A stretch of DNA of 64,000 nucleotides, from positions 317,440-381,439 of the forward strand of contig CANJTS010000002.1 of NCBI GenBank assembly GCA_947477655.1, in the 5' to 3' direction. Below are positions 50,853 through 60,289 of the stretch, piece after piece. Source of the stretch: CAILUG01 sp903844415 (GTDB lineage: Bacteria; Pseudomonadota; Gammaproteobacteria; Pseudomonadales; Pseudohongiellaceae). The notes under the pieces were generated by a model, which had not been told where the DNA came from, did not search any database, and saw nothing but the letters and a program-made list of their open reading frames with translations. The translations under genes were made by a program, and so were the position numbers. The first letter of the stretch is position 1; each line of letters starts with the position of its first letter.

Positions 50853-52880
50853 ATGATCCGTCAATTTAAGTTGCATAGTCATTTCCCTCCAGCAGGAGAT
50901 CAACCTCAAGCTATTCGCTTGCTTCTGGAAGGGCTTAGCGATGGGCTATCTGCACAGACCTTGTTAGGTGTCACTGGCTCTGGCAAAACATTTACCATAG
51001 CCAATGTAATTGCCCAATCGCAGCGACCAGCGCTCATTATGGCCCCTAATAAAACTTTGGCGGCACAACTTTATGGGGAATTGAAAGTATTTTTTCCTGA
51101 AAATGCAGTTGAATATTTTGTTTCCTATTACGACTACTACCAACCAGAAGCTTATGTGCCTTCTTCTGATTCCTACATTGAAAAAGATTCGTCGATTAAC
51201 GAACACATAGAGCAGATGCGGCTGTCAGCCACAAAATCCCTGTTGGAGCGCAGAGATGTCATTGTGGTTGCTACTGTTTCCTGTATTTATGGTTTGGGTG
51301 ATCCTACAGCCTATTTGAATATGGCGCTCCATCTAGAGGTTGGTCATAAACTAGATCAACGTGTTTTGGTAAAGCGTCTCGCAGAGTTACAGTATTGCCG
51401 CAATGATATGGATTTACATCGTTCCAGCTATAGAGTCAGGGGTGATGTGGTCGATATTTTTCCTGCCGAATCCGATATTCATGCCATACGTATTGAGCTG
51501 TTTGATGATGTTGTAGAATCATTGTCATATTTTGATCCTCTTACAGGCTCAATCCTAGAGCGTGTTCCCAAGCTTACTGTTTTCCCAAAATCTCACTACG
51601 TCACTCCACGAGATCGAATGCTAAAAGCAGTAGACTTAATTAAAGTCGAGCTACAGGACAGATTAAGCAAGCTCCACGAGAATAATCAACTTGTGGAAGC
51701 GCAACGACTGCAGCAACGAACCCAATTTGATTTGGAAATGATTCAGGAATTGGGATATTGCACAGGCATTGAAAACTACTCACGTTATTTGTCTGGAAGA
51801 GCCGCAGGGCAACCACCCCCCACGTTGTTCGATTATTTGCCTAGTGATGCACTGCTAGTAGTTGATGAGTCGCACAATGGCATACCGCAGATCGGCGCTA
51901 TGTCTAAAGGTGATCGATCGCGCAAAGAAACCCTTGTGCAATATGGTTTTAGATTGCCCTCAGCGCTAGACAATCGTCCCTTGCGGTTTGAGGAATGGGA
52001 AGCCTTGGCCCCGCAGATGATTTTTGTTTCTGCCACCCCGGCAAATTATGAAGAATCTAAACAAGGGCAATTAGTAAAGCAGTTGGTACGACCTACTGGC
52101 CTTATTGATCCCGAAATCGAAGTACGACCTGCTTTGCATCAAGTAGATGATTTGTTGTCGGAAGTCCGACAAAGAACCGAAAAAGAAGAGCGTATTCTGG
52201 TAACCGTCCTGACTAAACGGATGGCCGAAGATTTAACAGATTTTCTTGCTGATAATGGCGTTAGAGTACGTTATCTACATTCCGATATCGAAACAGTTGA
52301 AAGAGTCGAAATTTTGCGCGATCTGCGTCTGGGTGTTTTTGATGTATTGGTAGGTATCAACTTGTTGCGGGAAGGGCTTGATTTACCCGAAGTTGCCTTG
52401 GTGGCAATAATGGATGCAGATAAAGAAGGATTTTTGCGTTCTGAGCGTTCTCTCATCCAAACTATTGGACGCGCTGCACGTAATTTGAATGGCAAAGCAA
52501 TTTTGTATGCTGACAAGCTTACAGGGTCAATTCAGCGTGCTATGGCAGTTACGCAGGAGCGACGCAAAATACAAACTGAATACAATGCACAACACGGAAT
52601 CACCCCCAAAGGCGTTCATAAGGCTGTTATTGATGCGATGGACAATACAACTCAGGCGTCAGTTTCAAATCGTCGCGGGGCAGGGCAGCAGCGCAAATTG
52701 GCTACACATTTCGCAGAAGTAATTGCAGAGTATGAAGCTGTAGATCACCAAACATTGGAACGAAAAATAAAGGAACTAGAGACGCAGATGCATGAGCATG
52801 CAAGAAATCTCGAGTTCGAGGAAGCTGCTGCCATCAGGGATATTGTTGGCACGCTCAACTTGCGATTGCTGCGCATTTAA
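50853..52880 (+). CDS. uvrB: Excinuclease ABC subunit B
   Basis: 675 residues. Walker A GVTGSGKTFT, the beta-hairpin FVSYYDYYQPEAYVPSSDSYIEKDSSINE, DEAD-type VVDESHNGIPQ, helicase motifs VLVGINLLREGLDLPEV and IQTIGRAARN, and the C-terminal UvrC-binding UVR domain. It verifies damage in nucleotide-excision repair. No LexA box was identified in the leader. Confidence 0.98.
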   Translation: MIRQFKLHSHFPPAGDQPQAIRLLLEGLSDGLSAQTLLGVTGSGKTFTIANVIAQSQRPALIMAPNKTLAAQLYGELKVFFPENAVEYFVSYYDYYQPEAYVPSSDSYIEKDSSINEHIEQMRLSATKSLLERRDVIVVATVSCIYGLGDPTAYLNMALHLEVGHKLDQRVLVKRLAELQYCRNDMDLHRSSYRVRGDVVDIFPAESDIHAIRIELFDDVVESLSYFDPLTGSILERVPKLTVFPKSHYVTPRDRMLKAVDLIKVELQDRLSKLHENNQLVEAQRLQQRTQFDLEMIQELGYCTGIENYSRYLSGRAAGQPPPTLFDYLPSDALLVVDESHNGIPQIGAMSKGDRSRKETLVQYGFRLPSALDNRPLRFEEWEALAPQMIFVSATPANYEESKQGQLVKQLVRPTGLIDPEIEVRPALHQVDDLLSEVRQRTEKEERILVTVLTKRMAEDLTDFLADNGVRVRYLHSDIETVERVEILRDLRLGVFDVLVGINLLREGLDLPEVALVAIMDADKEGFLRSERSLIQTIGRAARNLNGKAILYADKLTGSIQRAMAVTQERRKIQTEYNAQHGITPKGVHKAVIDAMDNTTQASVSNRRGAGQQRKLATHFAEVIAEYEAVDHQTLERKIKELETQMHEHARNLEFEEAAAIRDIVGTLNLRLLRI

Positions 52881-53027
52881 TACCTGTTTGGTAGGAGACA
52901 TGCCCCGCTTAAGTCCTTGTAGTTTATACCCCCCATCACTATAATTGCCGGTCTTTTCTGAGGCAGGAAGTTTGCTTCAGAAAAGACAAAGGTCAGTTAG
53001 TTTGTTATTGATTCATTTAAAAAAAGC

Positions 53028-53104
53028 AGGCGCGTAGCTCAGTTGGTTAGAGCGCTACCTCGACATGGTAGAGGTCGTCGGTTCGAACCCGACCGTGCCT
53101 ACCA
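53028..53104 (+). tRNA. tRNA-Val (GAC)
   Basis: The acceptor arms AGGCGCG and CGTGCCT pair (one G-U), the anticodon stem CTACC/GGTAG holds loop TCGACAT (anticodon GAC), the T arm has GGTTCGAACCC and CCA is encoded. It stands 77 bases before thrS and in the same direction. A long open frame that crosses the tRNA is only the thrS frame running upstream. Confidence 0.97.
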
Positions 53105-53181
53105 CTCTAGCAAGATGTAGTTCACTTGCGGAGCGGTTTGATGTTCATGGATTTTCAAATCTGCAGTTAAGCCCGGAACCA

Positions 53182-55101
53182 ATGGTCACTATTACTCTTC
53201 CAGATGGCAACAAGCGTTCTTTTGACACATCCGTAACCGTGTTACAGGTGGCTGCATCCATTGGGCCAGGTTTAGCTAAGGCAGCACTTGCTGGGAAAGT
53301 TAACGGTACCGAAGTCGATACTTCATATTTGCTTGAAACTGATGCTCAGTTGTCGATATTGACTGCGCGGGATCCAGAAGGTCTTAATATCATTCGTCAT
53401 TCTTGTGCTCATTTAATGGCCAATGCCGTTAAAAATTTATATCCGTCTGCACAAGTTACGATCGGTCCGGTGATTGAGAACGGCTTTTATTATGACTTTG
53501 CATATGAGCGTCCATTCACCCCCGAAGATCTGGACGCAATTGAAAAAGAAATGGAGAGGCTTACTGCAGCCGATCTCCAGGTAGATCGTTCGTTGATGAG
53601 TCGCGCAGATGCTTCTGCCATGTTCCATAGCATGGGTGAAAAATATAAAGTTGAGATTATCGAGAGCATTCCTTCGGCTGAAGGATTGTCATTTTATAGG
53701 CAGGGTGATTTTGTGGATTTGTGCCGAGGGCCGCACATTCCATCTACAGGTCATATTAAAGCTTTCAAGTTGATGTCTGTTGCAGGGGCTTATTGGCGTG
53801 GTAATTCAAACAATGCCACTTTGCAGCGTATCTACGGAACAGCTTGGGCAGACAAAAAATCTTTGAAAGAATACCTCTTCTTGCTAGAAGAGGCCGAGCG
53901 ACGAGATCATCGCAAAATAGGTAAGAAACTGGATTTGTTTCATTTTCAGGAAGAAGCGCCAGGAATGGCTTTCTGGCATCCCAAGGGTTGGAAAATTTAT
54001 CAGATTATTAAACGTTACATGCAGGAACTCTTGGAAGCCAATAATTATTTGGAAATCAATACTCCGCAATTGGTTGATTTTTCGCTTTGGGAAAAATCCG
54101 GTCACGCAGATAAGTTTGCGGATCAAATGTTCAATGTCGAATCAGACAGTCGGCTCTATGCAATCAAACCGATGAATTGCCCGTGTCACATCCAGGTTTT
54201 TAACCAAGGCTTGAAAAGTTACCGCGAACTTCCTTTGCGGCTAGCAGAATTTGGGTCGTGTCATCGATATGAGCCGTCCGGCAGTATGCATGGGTTGATG
54301 AGAGTACGCAGTTTCACTCAAGACGACGGCCATATTTTTTGTGCTGAAAATCAAATTCAGGCTGAGGTTGCCGATTTTATTAAGATGGTTTATGACGTAT
54401 ATAAAGACTTTGGATTCAATGAGGTTATCCTTCGGCTTTCTACCCGACCTGCCAAGCGGGTTGGATCAGAAGAAAGTTGGGATCGTGCCGAAGCTGCCCT
54501 CCAAGTTGCTTTAGATAACACCGGTAGGGTTTGGCAATTGTTGCCGGGAGAGGGGGCTTTTTATGGCCCTAAAATTGAATTTGCTTTAAAAGACTGCATG
54601 GGACGCGAGCAACAATGCGGAACTATTCAGGTCGATTTTTCAATGCCTGCTCGTCTTGGCGCGCAATATGTGGGAGAAGACAACAACCGACATACACCGG
54701 TAATGTTGCATCGTGCTATTTTTGGTTCTTTCGAACGTTTCATTGGCATTTTGATAGAGCATTACGAAGGCTCTTTCCCAGCCTGGCTGGCTCCAACCCA
54801 GGTCATTGTGCTGAATATCACCGATAGACAGGCCGATTATTGTGGAAATGTCGTGAAATCCTTGCAAAACAAGGGTTTCCGAGTAGATGCCGACTTGAGA
54901 AATGAGAAAATCGGCTTTAAAATCCGTGAACATACAATCCAGCGGATTCCTTATCTTCTGGTTGCTGGTGACAAAGAAGTAGAAGCCAATACACTGGCAG
55001 TCCGTGATCGTAGTGGCAAAGACCTAGGGGTCATGACTCTTGATGCGTTTTCTGCCTTGCTACAGCAGGATGTTTCCCAACTTGGGCGTGCTGATCGGTA
55101 A
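53182..55101 (+). CDS. thrS: Threonyl-tRNA synthetase
   Basis: 639 residues from ATG 53182 (MVTITLPDG), which matches the family N-terminal TGS domain. The editing domain follows with HSCAHLMANAVKNLYP. The class II core has RPMNCPCHIQVF (zinc Cys), HRYEPSGSMHGLMRVRSFTQDDGHIFC, and the C-terminal HTPVMLHRAIFGSFERFIGILIEH. The anticodon-binding domain ends the protein. It charges tRNA-Thr. thrS-infC-rpmI-rplT-pheS-pheT-ihfA-merR are in the order common to many gammaproteobacteria. Confidence 0.97.
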   Translation: MVTITLPDGNKRSFDTSVTVLQVAASIGPGLAKAALAGKVNGTEVDTSYLLETDAQLSILTARDPEGLNIIRHSCAHLMANAVKNLYPSAQVTIGPVIENGFYYDFAYERPFTPEDLDAIEKEMERLTAADLQVDRSLMSRADASAMFHSMGEKYKVEIIESIPSAEGLSFYRQGDFVDLCRGPHIPSTGHIKAFKLMSVAGAYWRGNSNNATLQRIYGTAWADKKSLKEYLFLLEEAERRDHRKIGKKLDLFHFQEEAPGMAFWHPKGWKIYQIIKRYMQELLEANNYLEINTPQLVDFSLWEKSGHADKFADQMFNVESDSRLYAIKPMNCPCHIQVFNQGLKSYRELPLRLAEFGSCHRYEPSGSMHGLMRVRSFTQDDGHIFCAENQIQAEVADFIKMVYDVYKDFGFNEVILRLSTRPAKRVGSEESWDRAEAALQVALDNTGRVWQLLPGEGAFYGPKIEFALKDCMGREQQCGTIQVDFSMPARLGAQYVGEDNNRHTPVMLHRAIFGSFERFIGILIEHYEGSFPAWLAPTQVIVLNITDRQADYCGNVVKSLQNKGFRVDADLRNEKIGFKIREHTIQRIPYLLVAGDKEVEANTLAVRDRSGKDLGVMTLDAFSALLQQDVSQLGRADR

Positions 55102-55171
55102 AATCCGATTTATTTACGGTTTTGGATTTGCGGTGAGTTGGGTGTTTATAACTTGAATTGGAGAAATCACT

Positions 55172-55708
55172 ATCAAGCGAGAAAATGATAAAAGCAAACG
55201 TTCTCAAGTTAATGAAGATATCGATGCTGCCCAGGTACGACTGATTCTAGATGATGGTAGTCAAGCAGGTGTTGTAACTCTGGAAGAAGCTTTAGCAACA
55301 GCGAGAGCTGCTAAACTAGATTTGGTGTTAATTTCACCAGAAGCAGACCCAGTAGTTTGTAAGGTCATGGACTATGGCAAACATGTTTTTGAACTAAAAA
55401 AACAGCGGGCTGCAAATCGTAAAAAACAGAAAGTCATACAGATAAAAGAAATAAAGTTTCGCCCAGGGACGGAGGATGGAGATTATCAGGTAAAACTACG
55501 CAACCTGATACGTTTCCTCAATGATGGGGACAAGGCCAAGGTAACCCTCAGGTTCCGAGGTCGGGAAATGGCCCATCAGCAAATCGGGGCCGAATTAATG
55601 CAACGTCTAAAAGAAGACTTGCTTGAATTCGGAATAGTTGAGCAGGAAGCTAAAATGGAAGGCCGCCAGCTGACCATGGTTCTAGCCCCCGGTAAAAAGA
55701 AAAAGTAG
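55172..55708 (+). CDS. infC: Translation initiation factor IF-3, ATC start
   Basis: 178 residues. The conserved frame has no ATG, GTG or TTG before residue 50. The rare codon ATC at 55172 lies eight bases after GGAG and starts at IKREN, which matches the N-terminus of Pseudomonas IF3. An ATC at 55166 would be too close to that site. VMDYGKHVFELKK, IKEIKFRPGTEDGDYQVKLRNLIRFL and RFRGREMAHQQIG are IF3 signatures. A non-AUG start lets IF3 repress its own mRNA, as known for AUU in E. coli. Confidence 0.93.
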   Translation: MKRENDKSKRSQVNEDIDAAQVRLILDDGSQAGVVTLEEALATARAAKLDLVLISPEADPVVCKVMDYGKHVFELKKQRAANRKKQKVIQIKEIKFRPGTEDGDYQVKLRNLIRFLNDGDKAKVTLRFRGREMAHQQIGAELMQRLKEDLLEFGIVEQEAKMEGRQLTMVLAPGKKKK

Positions 55709-55836
55709 TAGCTCAGTTCCAATATTTAAGGTGTTGACCCCGGTTAACTCAAAAAATAGTTGGGCATAGTAGCTATTGCTAATAAATAAACGAAGACAGG
55801 TTCTCGTAGAAACCACGTCTAATGCGGAGTAAGACA

Positions 55837-56031
55837 ATGCCTAAAATGAAAGTTCACAGTGGCGCTTCAAAGCGCTTCAAAAAAACCGGGTCAGGCTTTA
55901 AGCGTAAAAGTGCGTTCAAAAGCCATATCCTCACCAAAATGACCACCAAACGTAAGCGTCAATTGCGCGGCACATCTGCGATTCATCCGTCAGATTTGGG
56001 TCGTGTAAAACGCATGTTTCGTGAAAATTAA
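55837..56031 (+). CDS. rpmI: 50S ribosomal protein L35
   Basis: 64 residues from ATG 55837 (MPKMKVHSGASKRFK), the normal L35 length, with GGAG eight bases upstream. Very Lys/Arg-rich and ends KRMFREN. It lies between infC (128 bases) and rplT (28 bases) in the usual operon. The upstream gap may hold the autoregulatory leader. Confidence 0.97.
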   Translation: MPKMKVHSGASKRFKKTGSGFKRKSAFKSHILTKMTTKRKRQLRGTSAIHPSDLGRVKRMFREN

Positions 56032-56059
56032 ACAAGTCATCCAACTGAGGAGATAAATT

Positions 56060-56419
56060 ATGGCCCGAGTTAAACGTGGCGTTACAGCTAGACGCCGTCA
56101 TAAGAAAATACTTAAAGCAGCCAAAGGCTATTATGGCTTTCGGCGTAGTGTATTACGCGTAGCCAAGCAGGCTGTAACCAAAGCTGGTCAATATGCCTAT
56201 CGCGATCGTAAACAGAAAAAACGCGTGTTCCGTTCTTTATGGATTACCCGTATTAATGCGCAATCCCGTACACATGGAATTTCGTATAGCAGGCTAGTCG
56301 CTGGCTTGAAAAAAGCCTGTATAGAAATCGACCGCAGAGTGCTAGCCGAATTAGCTGTAAATGATAAACCTGCTTTTGCAGCGATTGTCGCAAAAGCTAA
56401 AACTGCTGTTGGCTTATAG
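56060..56419 (+). CDS. rplT: 50S ribosomal protein L20
   Basis: 119 residues, MARVKRGVTARRRHKKILKAAKGYYG to the C-terminal globular domain. L20 is an early 23S-assembly protein and represses the rpmI-rplT mRNA in E. coli. GAGGAG precedes the ATG. A perfect hairpin follows the stop. Confidence 0.98.
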   Translation: MARVKRGVTARRRHKKILKAAKGYYGFRRSVLRVAKQAVTKAGQYAYRDRKQKKRVFRSLWITRINAQSRTHGISYSRLVAGLKKACIEIDRRVLAELAVNDKPAFAAIVAKAKTAVGL

Positions 56420-56421
56420 TC

Positions 56422-56454
56422 GTATGCCCGCTACCGTAGTGGTAGCGGGCATAC
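56422..56454 (+). terminator. 14-bp perfect hairpin between rplT and pheS
   Basis: GTATGCCCGCTACC pairs base for base with GGTAGCGGGCATAC around a GTAGT loop, two bases after the rplT stop and 24 before the pheS ATG. No T-run follows. It may be a pause or attenuator, a processing site, or a stabiliser between the ribosomal and pheST parts of the operon. Confidence 0.65.
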
Positions 56455-56478
56455 ACTTCCCATCATTACTGTTACCTC

Positions 56479-57495
56479 ATGATTGATCTGCAAGTTCTAA
56501 CCACAGATGCCCTTGAGGCAATCGCCAAAGCTCAAAATTCACAAGAGCTCGAACAGCTGCGTGTGAATTTCCTTGGTAAAAAAGGTTCTTTTACAGAGCA
56601 GCTTAAAGCACTAGGTGGCTTATCGCCGGAAGTACGTCCTGCTGCAGGCGCCGCCATTAATCAAGCAAAGGATCAAGTGCAAGAAGCTCTCTCTGAGCGT
56701 AAAACATTAATTGATAATGCGGCCGCAGAAATCGAGCTGGAAATGGGGCAAATAGATATTACTTTGCCCGGACGCAAACAAAGCACTGGTGGTTTGCATC
56801 CAGTTACTCGAACCATAGAACGTATAGAAGCAATTTTTATCGGGGCTGGTTTTACAATGGCAGAAGGTCCTGAAATTGAAGATGATTATCATAATTTCGA
56901 AGCTCTCAACATTCCGGCCCATCACCCTGCTAGAGCAATGCACGATACTTTTTATTTTGACGCCAATACCTTGTTACGTACGCACACGTCCACAGTTCAA
57001 GTTCGGGTAATGGAATCAACCGCGCCACCAATCAAAATTATTTGTCCAGGACGTGTATATCGCTGTGATTCAGATATGACTCACACTCCGATGTTCCATC
57101 AAGTAGAAGGTTTGTTTATTGATGAAAACGTCAGCTTCGCAGATTTAAAAGGATTGATAGTCGAGTTTCTGCGAGTATTTTTTGAAGCCGACTTAGCGGT
57201 TCGTTTTCGTCCCTCTTATTTCCCATTTACTGAACCCTCCGCCGAAGTTGACGTGCAATGTGTATCTTGTAAGGGTGATGGATGTAGAGTTTGTAGCCAG
57301 ACTGGCTGGCTGGAAGTACTCGGCTGCGGCATGGTGCACCCAAAAGTTCTCGAAAAATCCAATATAGATCCAGAAAAATATACGGGATTTGCGTTTGGGA
57401 TGGGTGTCGACAGGCTTGCAATGCTGCGTTATCAAATCAAGGATCTGCGGTTACTGTTCGAAAATGATTTGCGTTTTTTGCGCCAGTTTCACTGA
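56479..57495 (+). CDS. pheS: Phenylalanyl-tRNA synthetase alpha subunit
   Basis: 338 residues. An N-terminal coiled coil (1-90) is followed by the class II core: HPVTRTIERIEAIFIGAGF, FHQVEGLFIDENVSFADLKG, FRPSYFPFTEPSAEVDV and GFAFGMGVDRLAMLRYQIKDLR. It forms the alpha2beta2 enzyme with PheT. Start ATG 56479. pheT follows 11 bases later. Confidence 0.97.
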   Translation: MIDLQVLTTDALEAIAKAQNSQELEQLRVNFLGKKGSFTEQLKALGGLSPEVRPAAGAAINQAKDQVQEALSERKTLIDNAAAEIELEMGQIDITLPGRKQSTGGLHPVTRTIERIEAIFIGAGFTMAEGPEIEDDYHNFEALNIPAHHPARAMHDTFYFDANTLLRTHTSTVQVRVMESTAPPIKIICPGRVYRCDSDMTHTPMFHQVEGLFIDENVSFADLKGLIVEFLRVFFEADLAVRFRPSYFPFTEPSAEVDVQCVSCKGDGCRVCSQTGWLEVLGCGMVHPKVLEKSNIDPEKYTGFAFGMGVDRLAMLRYQIKDLRLLFENDLRFLRQFH

Positions 57496-57506
57496 GGCCA
57501 AATTAG

Positions 57507-59882
57507 ATGAAATTCAGTGAACGCTGGTTACGTGAATGGGTAGACCCTGCAATTGAAACGGAAGAATTATTGCAGCGACTAACCATGGCCGGTTTAGAAG
57601 TAGAAGGTACTGAAGTAGCTGCCAATGATTTCTCTGGTGTCATTGTTGGAGAGGTACTCGCAGTTGCAAGTCATCCTGACGCTGACAAACTGCATGTTTG
57701 TGAGGTCAGCGATGGCAAAGATATCTTTCAGGTTGTATGTGGTGCAGCCAATGTTCGCGCCGGACTAAAAATTCCTTTCGCCAGAATTGGGGCGCAGTTA
57801 TCTGCAGATTTTAAAATTAAAAAAGCCAAATTACGTGGTGTTGAATCTCACGGGATGCTCTGTTCAGCAGCTGAACTTGGTCTTGTTGAAGTTGCAGACG
57901 GTTTGCTCGAACTGCCTGCTAATGCACCCACGGGCATAGACATACGTCAATATCTGCAATTAGACGACGTTATTGTCGAAGTAAATTTGACACCAAATCG
58001 AGGAGACTGTCTTAGCGTAGCCGGGCTTGCACGAGAAGTCAGTGTAATCACTAAAACAGCTATAAATGTACCATTTATGCCTGCGGTGAAGGCCAGCATC
58101 CCAGATACCTTTCCAGTTGAGTTGCAAAGTACAGCCGACTGTCCGCGTTATTTAGGTCGCATTATCCGTAACATCAATCCAGATTCAGAAACTCCCTTGT
58201 GGATGTTAGAAAAACTTCGTCGCAGTGGCATTCGCAATATAGATCCGGTGGTTGATGTAACCAATTATGTTTTGCTGGAATTAGGGCAACCCATGCATGC
58301 CTTTGATTTTGACAAGCTTGAAGGCGGAATCAGAGTCCGGCGAGCTGAGCCTGCTGAAGCTCTGATATTACTGGATGGTAAAGAAGTAGCATTAACACCT
58401 GAAACCCTAGTTATTGCCGATCATAAAAAAGTATTGGCCATGGCTGGAATTATGGGGGGGAAATATAGTGCAGTTAGCCCCAGAACTACCAATATCTTTT
58501 TGGAGAGTGCTTTTTTTGTTCCATTGGCTATAGCCGGGCGGGCTCGTAGTTATGGAATGCACACCGATGCTGCCCATCGTTATGAGCGTGGAGTTGATCC
58601 CAATCTGTCGCCACTAGCCATGGAGCGTGCCACAGCGTTGTTACTAGACATTGTGGGGGGGCAAGCCGGACCAATTGTAGAAGTTAATGCCCAGATGCCT
58701 GCTACAGCTACAGTTTCCTTGCGCAACAAACGTATTGAAAAATTACTAGGCGTTTCACTACCAGCGGATGAAATCCACGATATTTTGACTCGCCTCGGAC
58801 TGCAACCTACTAACAGTCATGCTGATGGTTTTTGCTGGAAGGTTCCGTCCTGGAGATTCGATATAAGTATTGAAGTGGATCTTATTGAAGAGCTTGCGCG
58901 GGTTTACGGATACAACAATTTGTCGGTTTCAACTGCCCAAACCAATATGAGTTTGCAGCCACAACCGGAGGCTAATGTCGGCATCAAATCCATCCGTAAT
59001 ACCTTGGTCGGGTTGGGGTATCAGGAGGTTGTGACTTACAGTTTCGTCGCACCAGAACTTGCTTGTGCTCTTGGAGATGGCAAAGGTAATGAAATCAAAC
59101 TGGCCAATCCGATTTCACAAGATATGTCTGTGATGCGAAGCAGTCTCTGGCCAGGACTGCTTACTACGCTTAAGTACAATCAAAATCGTCAGCAAACACG
59201 CGCAAGACTGTTTGAGTCTGGTCTTGTTTTTAACAATATAAACAATAAGATAGAGCAGGTTGTTAAGGTTGGGTGTTTGATATGGGGTGCGCATCATCCT
59301 GAGCAATGGGGTAGTGTTGAAAAAGAAGTGGATTTCTACGACATAAAAGGTGATGTCGAGTTGTTACTTGGTTTAACCCACAACCTTGCACATTTTTCTT
59401 TTGACCCAGGTTTGCTGCCAGCCTTACAGCCGGGACAAACAGCTGAAATCAAGTGTCTTGAACATACAGTAGGTTGGCTTGGCGCTCTACATCCAAAAAT
59501 TCTTCAAGCCCTTGATATACAAGGAAAGGTATTTCTACTTGAGCTCGACTACGAGTTAATGAGCGCAGCACGTATAACCACAGTTAAAAATTTATCGCGT
59601 TATCCATCCGTGCGCAGGGATTTAGCCATATTGCTCAGTGAGTCAGTCAGTGCCAAGGAGCTAGATTCATTATTGAGGGACACCGCCGGAAGTGAGCTGC
59701 AAGATCTGATAATTTTTGATTTATATTCAGGCAAGAACATTGAAAAGGGTAAAAAAAGTGTTGCTTTGGGCTTGACCTTTCAGCATCCTTCCCGCACTCT
59801 GTCTGAGGCAGATATAAATCCGATAATTGATAGCTGTATCAAGGCTCTAGCAGACAAATTTAATGCAGAGTTAAGGAAATAA
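57507..59882 (+). CDS. pheT: Phenylalanyl-tRNA synthetase beta subunit
   Basis: 791 residues. Domain order is EMAP/OB fold (VGEVLAVASHPDADKLHVCEVSDG), B3/B4 editing (LTPNRGDCLSVAGLAREV), B5, a catalytic-like core and the C-terminal FDX anticodon domain (NLSRYPSVRRDLAILL). The length is usual. It binds tRNA-Phe and edits mischarged Tyr. The 98-bp gap to ihfA has no gene. Confidence 0.97.
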   Translation: MKFSERWLREWVDPAIETEELLQRLTMAGLEVEGTEVAANDFSGVIVGEVLAVASHPDADKLHVCEVSDGKDIFQVVCGAANVRAGLKIPFARIGAQLSADFKIKKAKLRGVESHGMLCSAAELGLVEVADGLLELPANAPTGIDIRQYLQLDDVIVEVNLTPNRGDCLSVAGLAREVSVITKTAINVPFMPAVKASIPDTFPVELQSTADCPRYLGRIIRNINPDSETPLWMLEKLRRSGIRNIDPVVDVTNYVLLELGQPMHAFDFDKLEGGIRVRRAEPAEALILLDGKEVALTPETLVIADHKKVLAMAGIMGGKYSAVSPRTTNIFLESAFFVPLAIAGRARSYGMHTDAAHRYERGVDPNLSPLAMERATALLLDIVGGQAGPIVEVNAQMPATATVSLRNKRIEKLLGVSLPADEIHDILTRLGLQPTNSHADGFCWKVPSWRFDISIEVDLIEELARVYGYNNLSVSTAQTNMSLQPQPEANVGIKSIRNTLVGLGYQEVVTYSFVAPELACALGDGKGNEIKLANPISQDMSVMRSSLWPGLLTTLKYNQNRQQTRARLFESGLVFNNINNKIEQVVKVGCLIWGAHHPEQWGSVEKEVDFYDIKGDVELLLGLTHNLAHFSFDPGLLPALQPGQTAEIKCLEHTVGWLGALHPKILQALDIQGKVFLLELDYELMSAARITTVKNLSRYPSVRRDLAILLSESVSAKELDSLLRDTAGSELQDLIIFDLYSGKNIEKGKKSVALGLTFQHPSRTLSEADINPIIDSCIKALADKFNAELRK

Positions 59883-59980
59883 CTAAGGTGATTAGACGGG
59901 CTGCTTTCTTCTGAACAACCAGAATTTTTTTAAAATAATTTGCGTTTTGAACTAACCTAGAAAAAGTTAAGGCTTAGATT

Positions 59981-60289
59981 ATGAACAACGTTGCACTGAC
60001 TAAAGCCGAGATGGCTGAGCGTCTTTTTGATGAGATGGGTCTCAATAAACGTGAAGCCAAAGAATTGGTTGAACAGTTTTTCGAGGAAGTCAGGAAATCA
60101 CTGGAAACAAATCAGCAGGTCAAACTTTCTGGTTTTGGTAATTTTGATTTGCGTGACAAAAAACAACGCCCAGGACGTAATCCCAAAACGGGTGAAGAAA
60201 TTCCTATCCAGGCTCGCAGAGTAGTTACTTTTAGGCCAGGCCAGAAGTTAAAAGCAAAGGTTGAGAGTTATGCTGGAACCAAGTCATAA
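59981..60289 (+). CDS. ihfA: Integration host factor subunit alpha
   Basis: 102 residues: LTKAEMAERLFDEMGLNKREAKELVEQFFEEVRKSL helices and the FGNFDLRDKKQRPGRNPKTGEEIPI DNA-binding arm. It pairs with IhfB (44092). Its 3' end overlaps the merR start by 20 bases. Confidence 0.97.
   Translation: MNNVALTKAEMAERLFDEMGLNKREAKELVEQFFEEVRKSLETNQQVKLSGFGNFDLRDKKQRPGRNPKTGEEIPIQARRVVTFRPGQKLKAKVESYAGTKS

Noticed and set aside
53065..53181. N-terminal extension of thrS that runs through tRNA-Val
   Set aside because: The open frame crosses a complete tRNA. The family start is MVTITLPDG at 53182.
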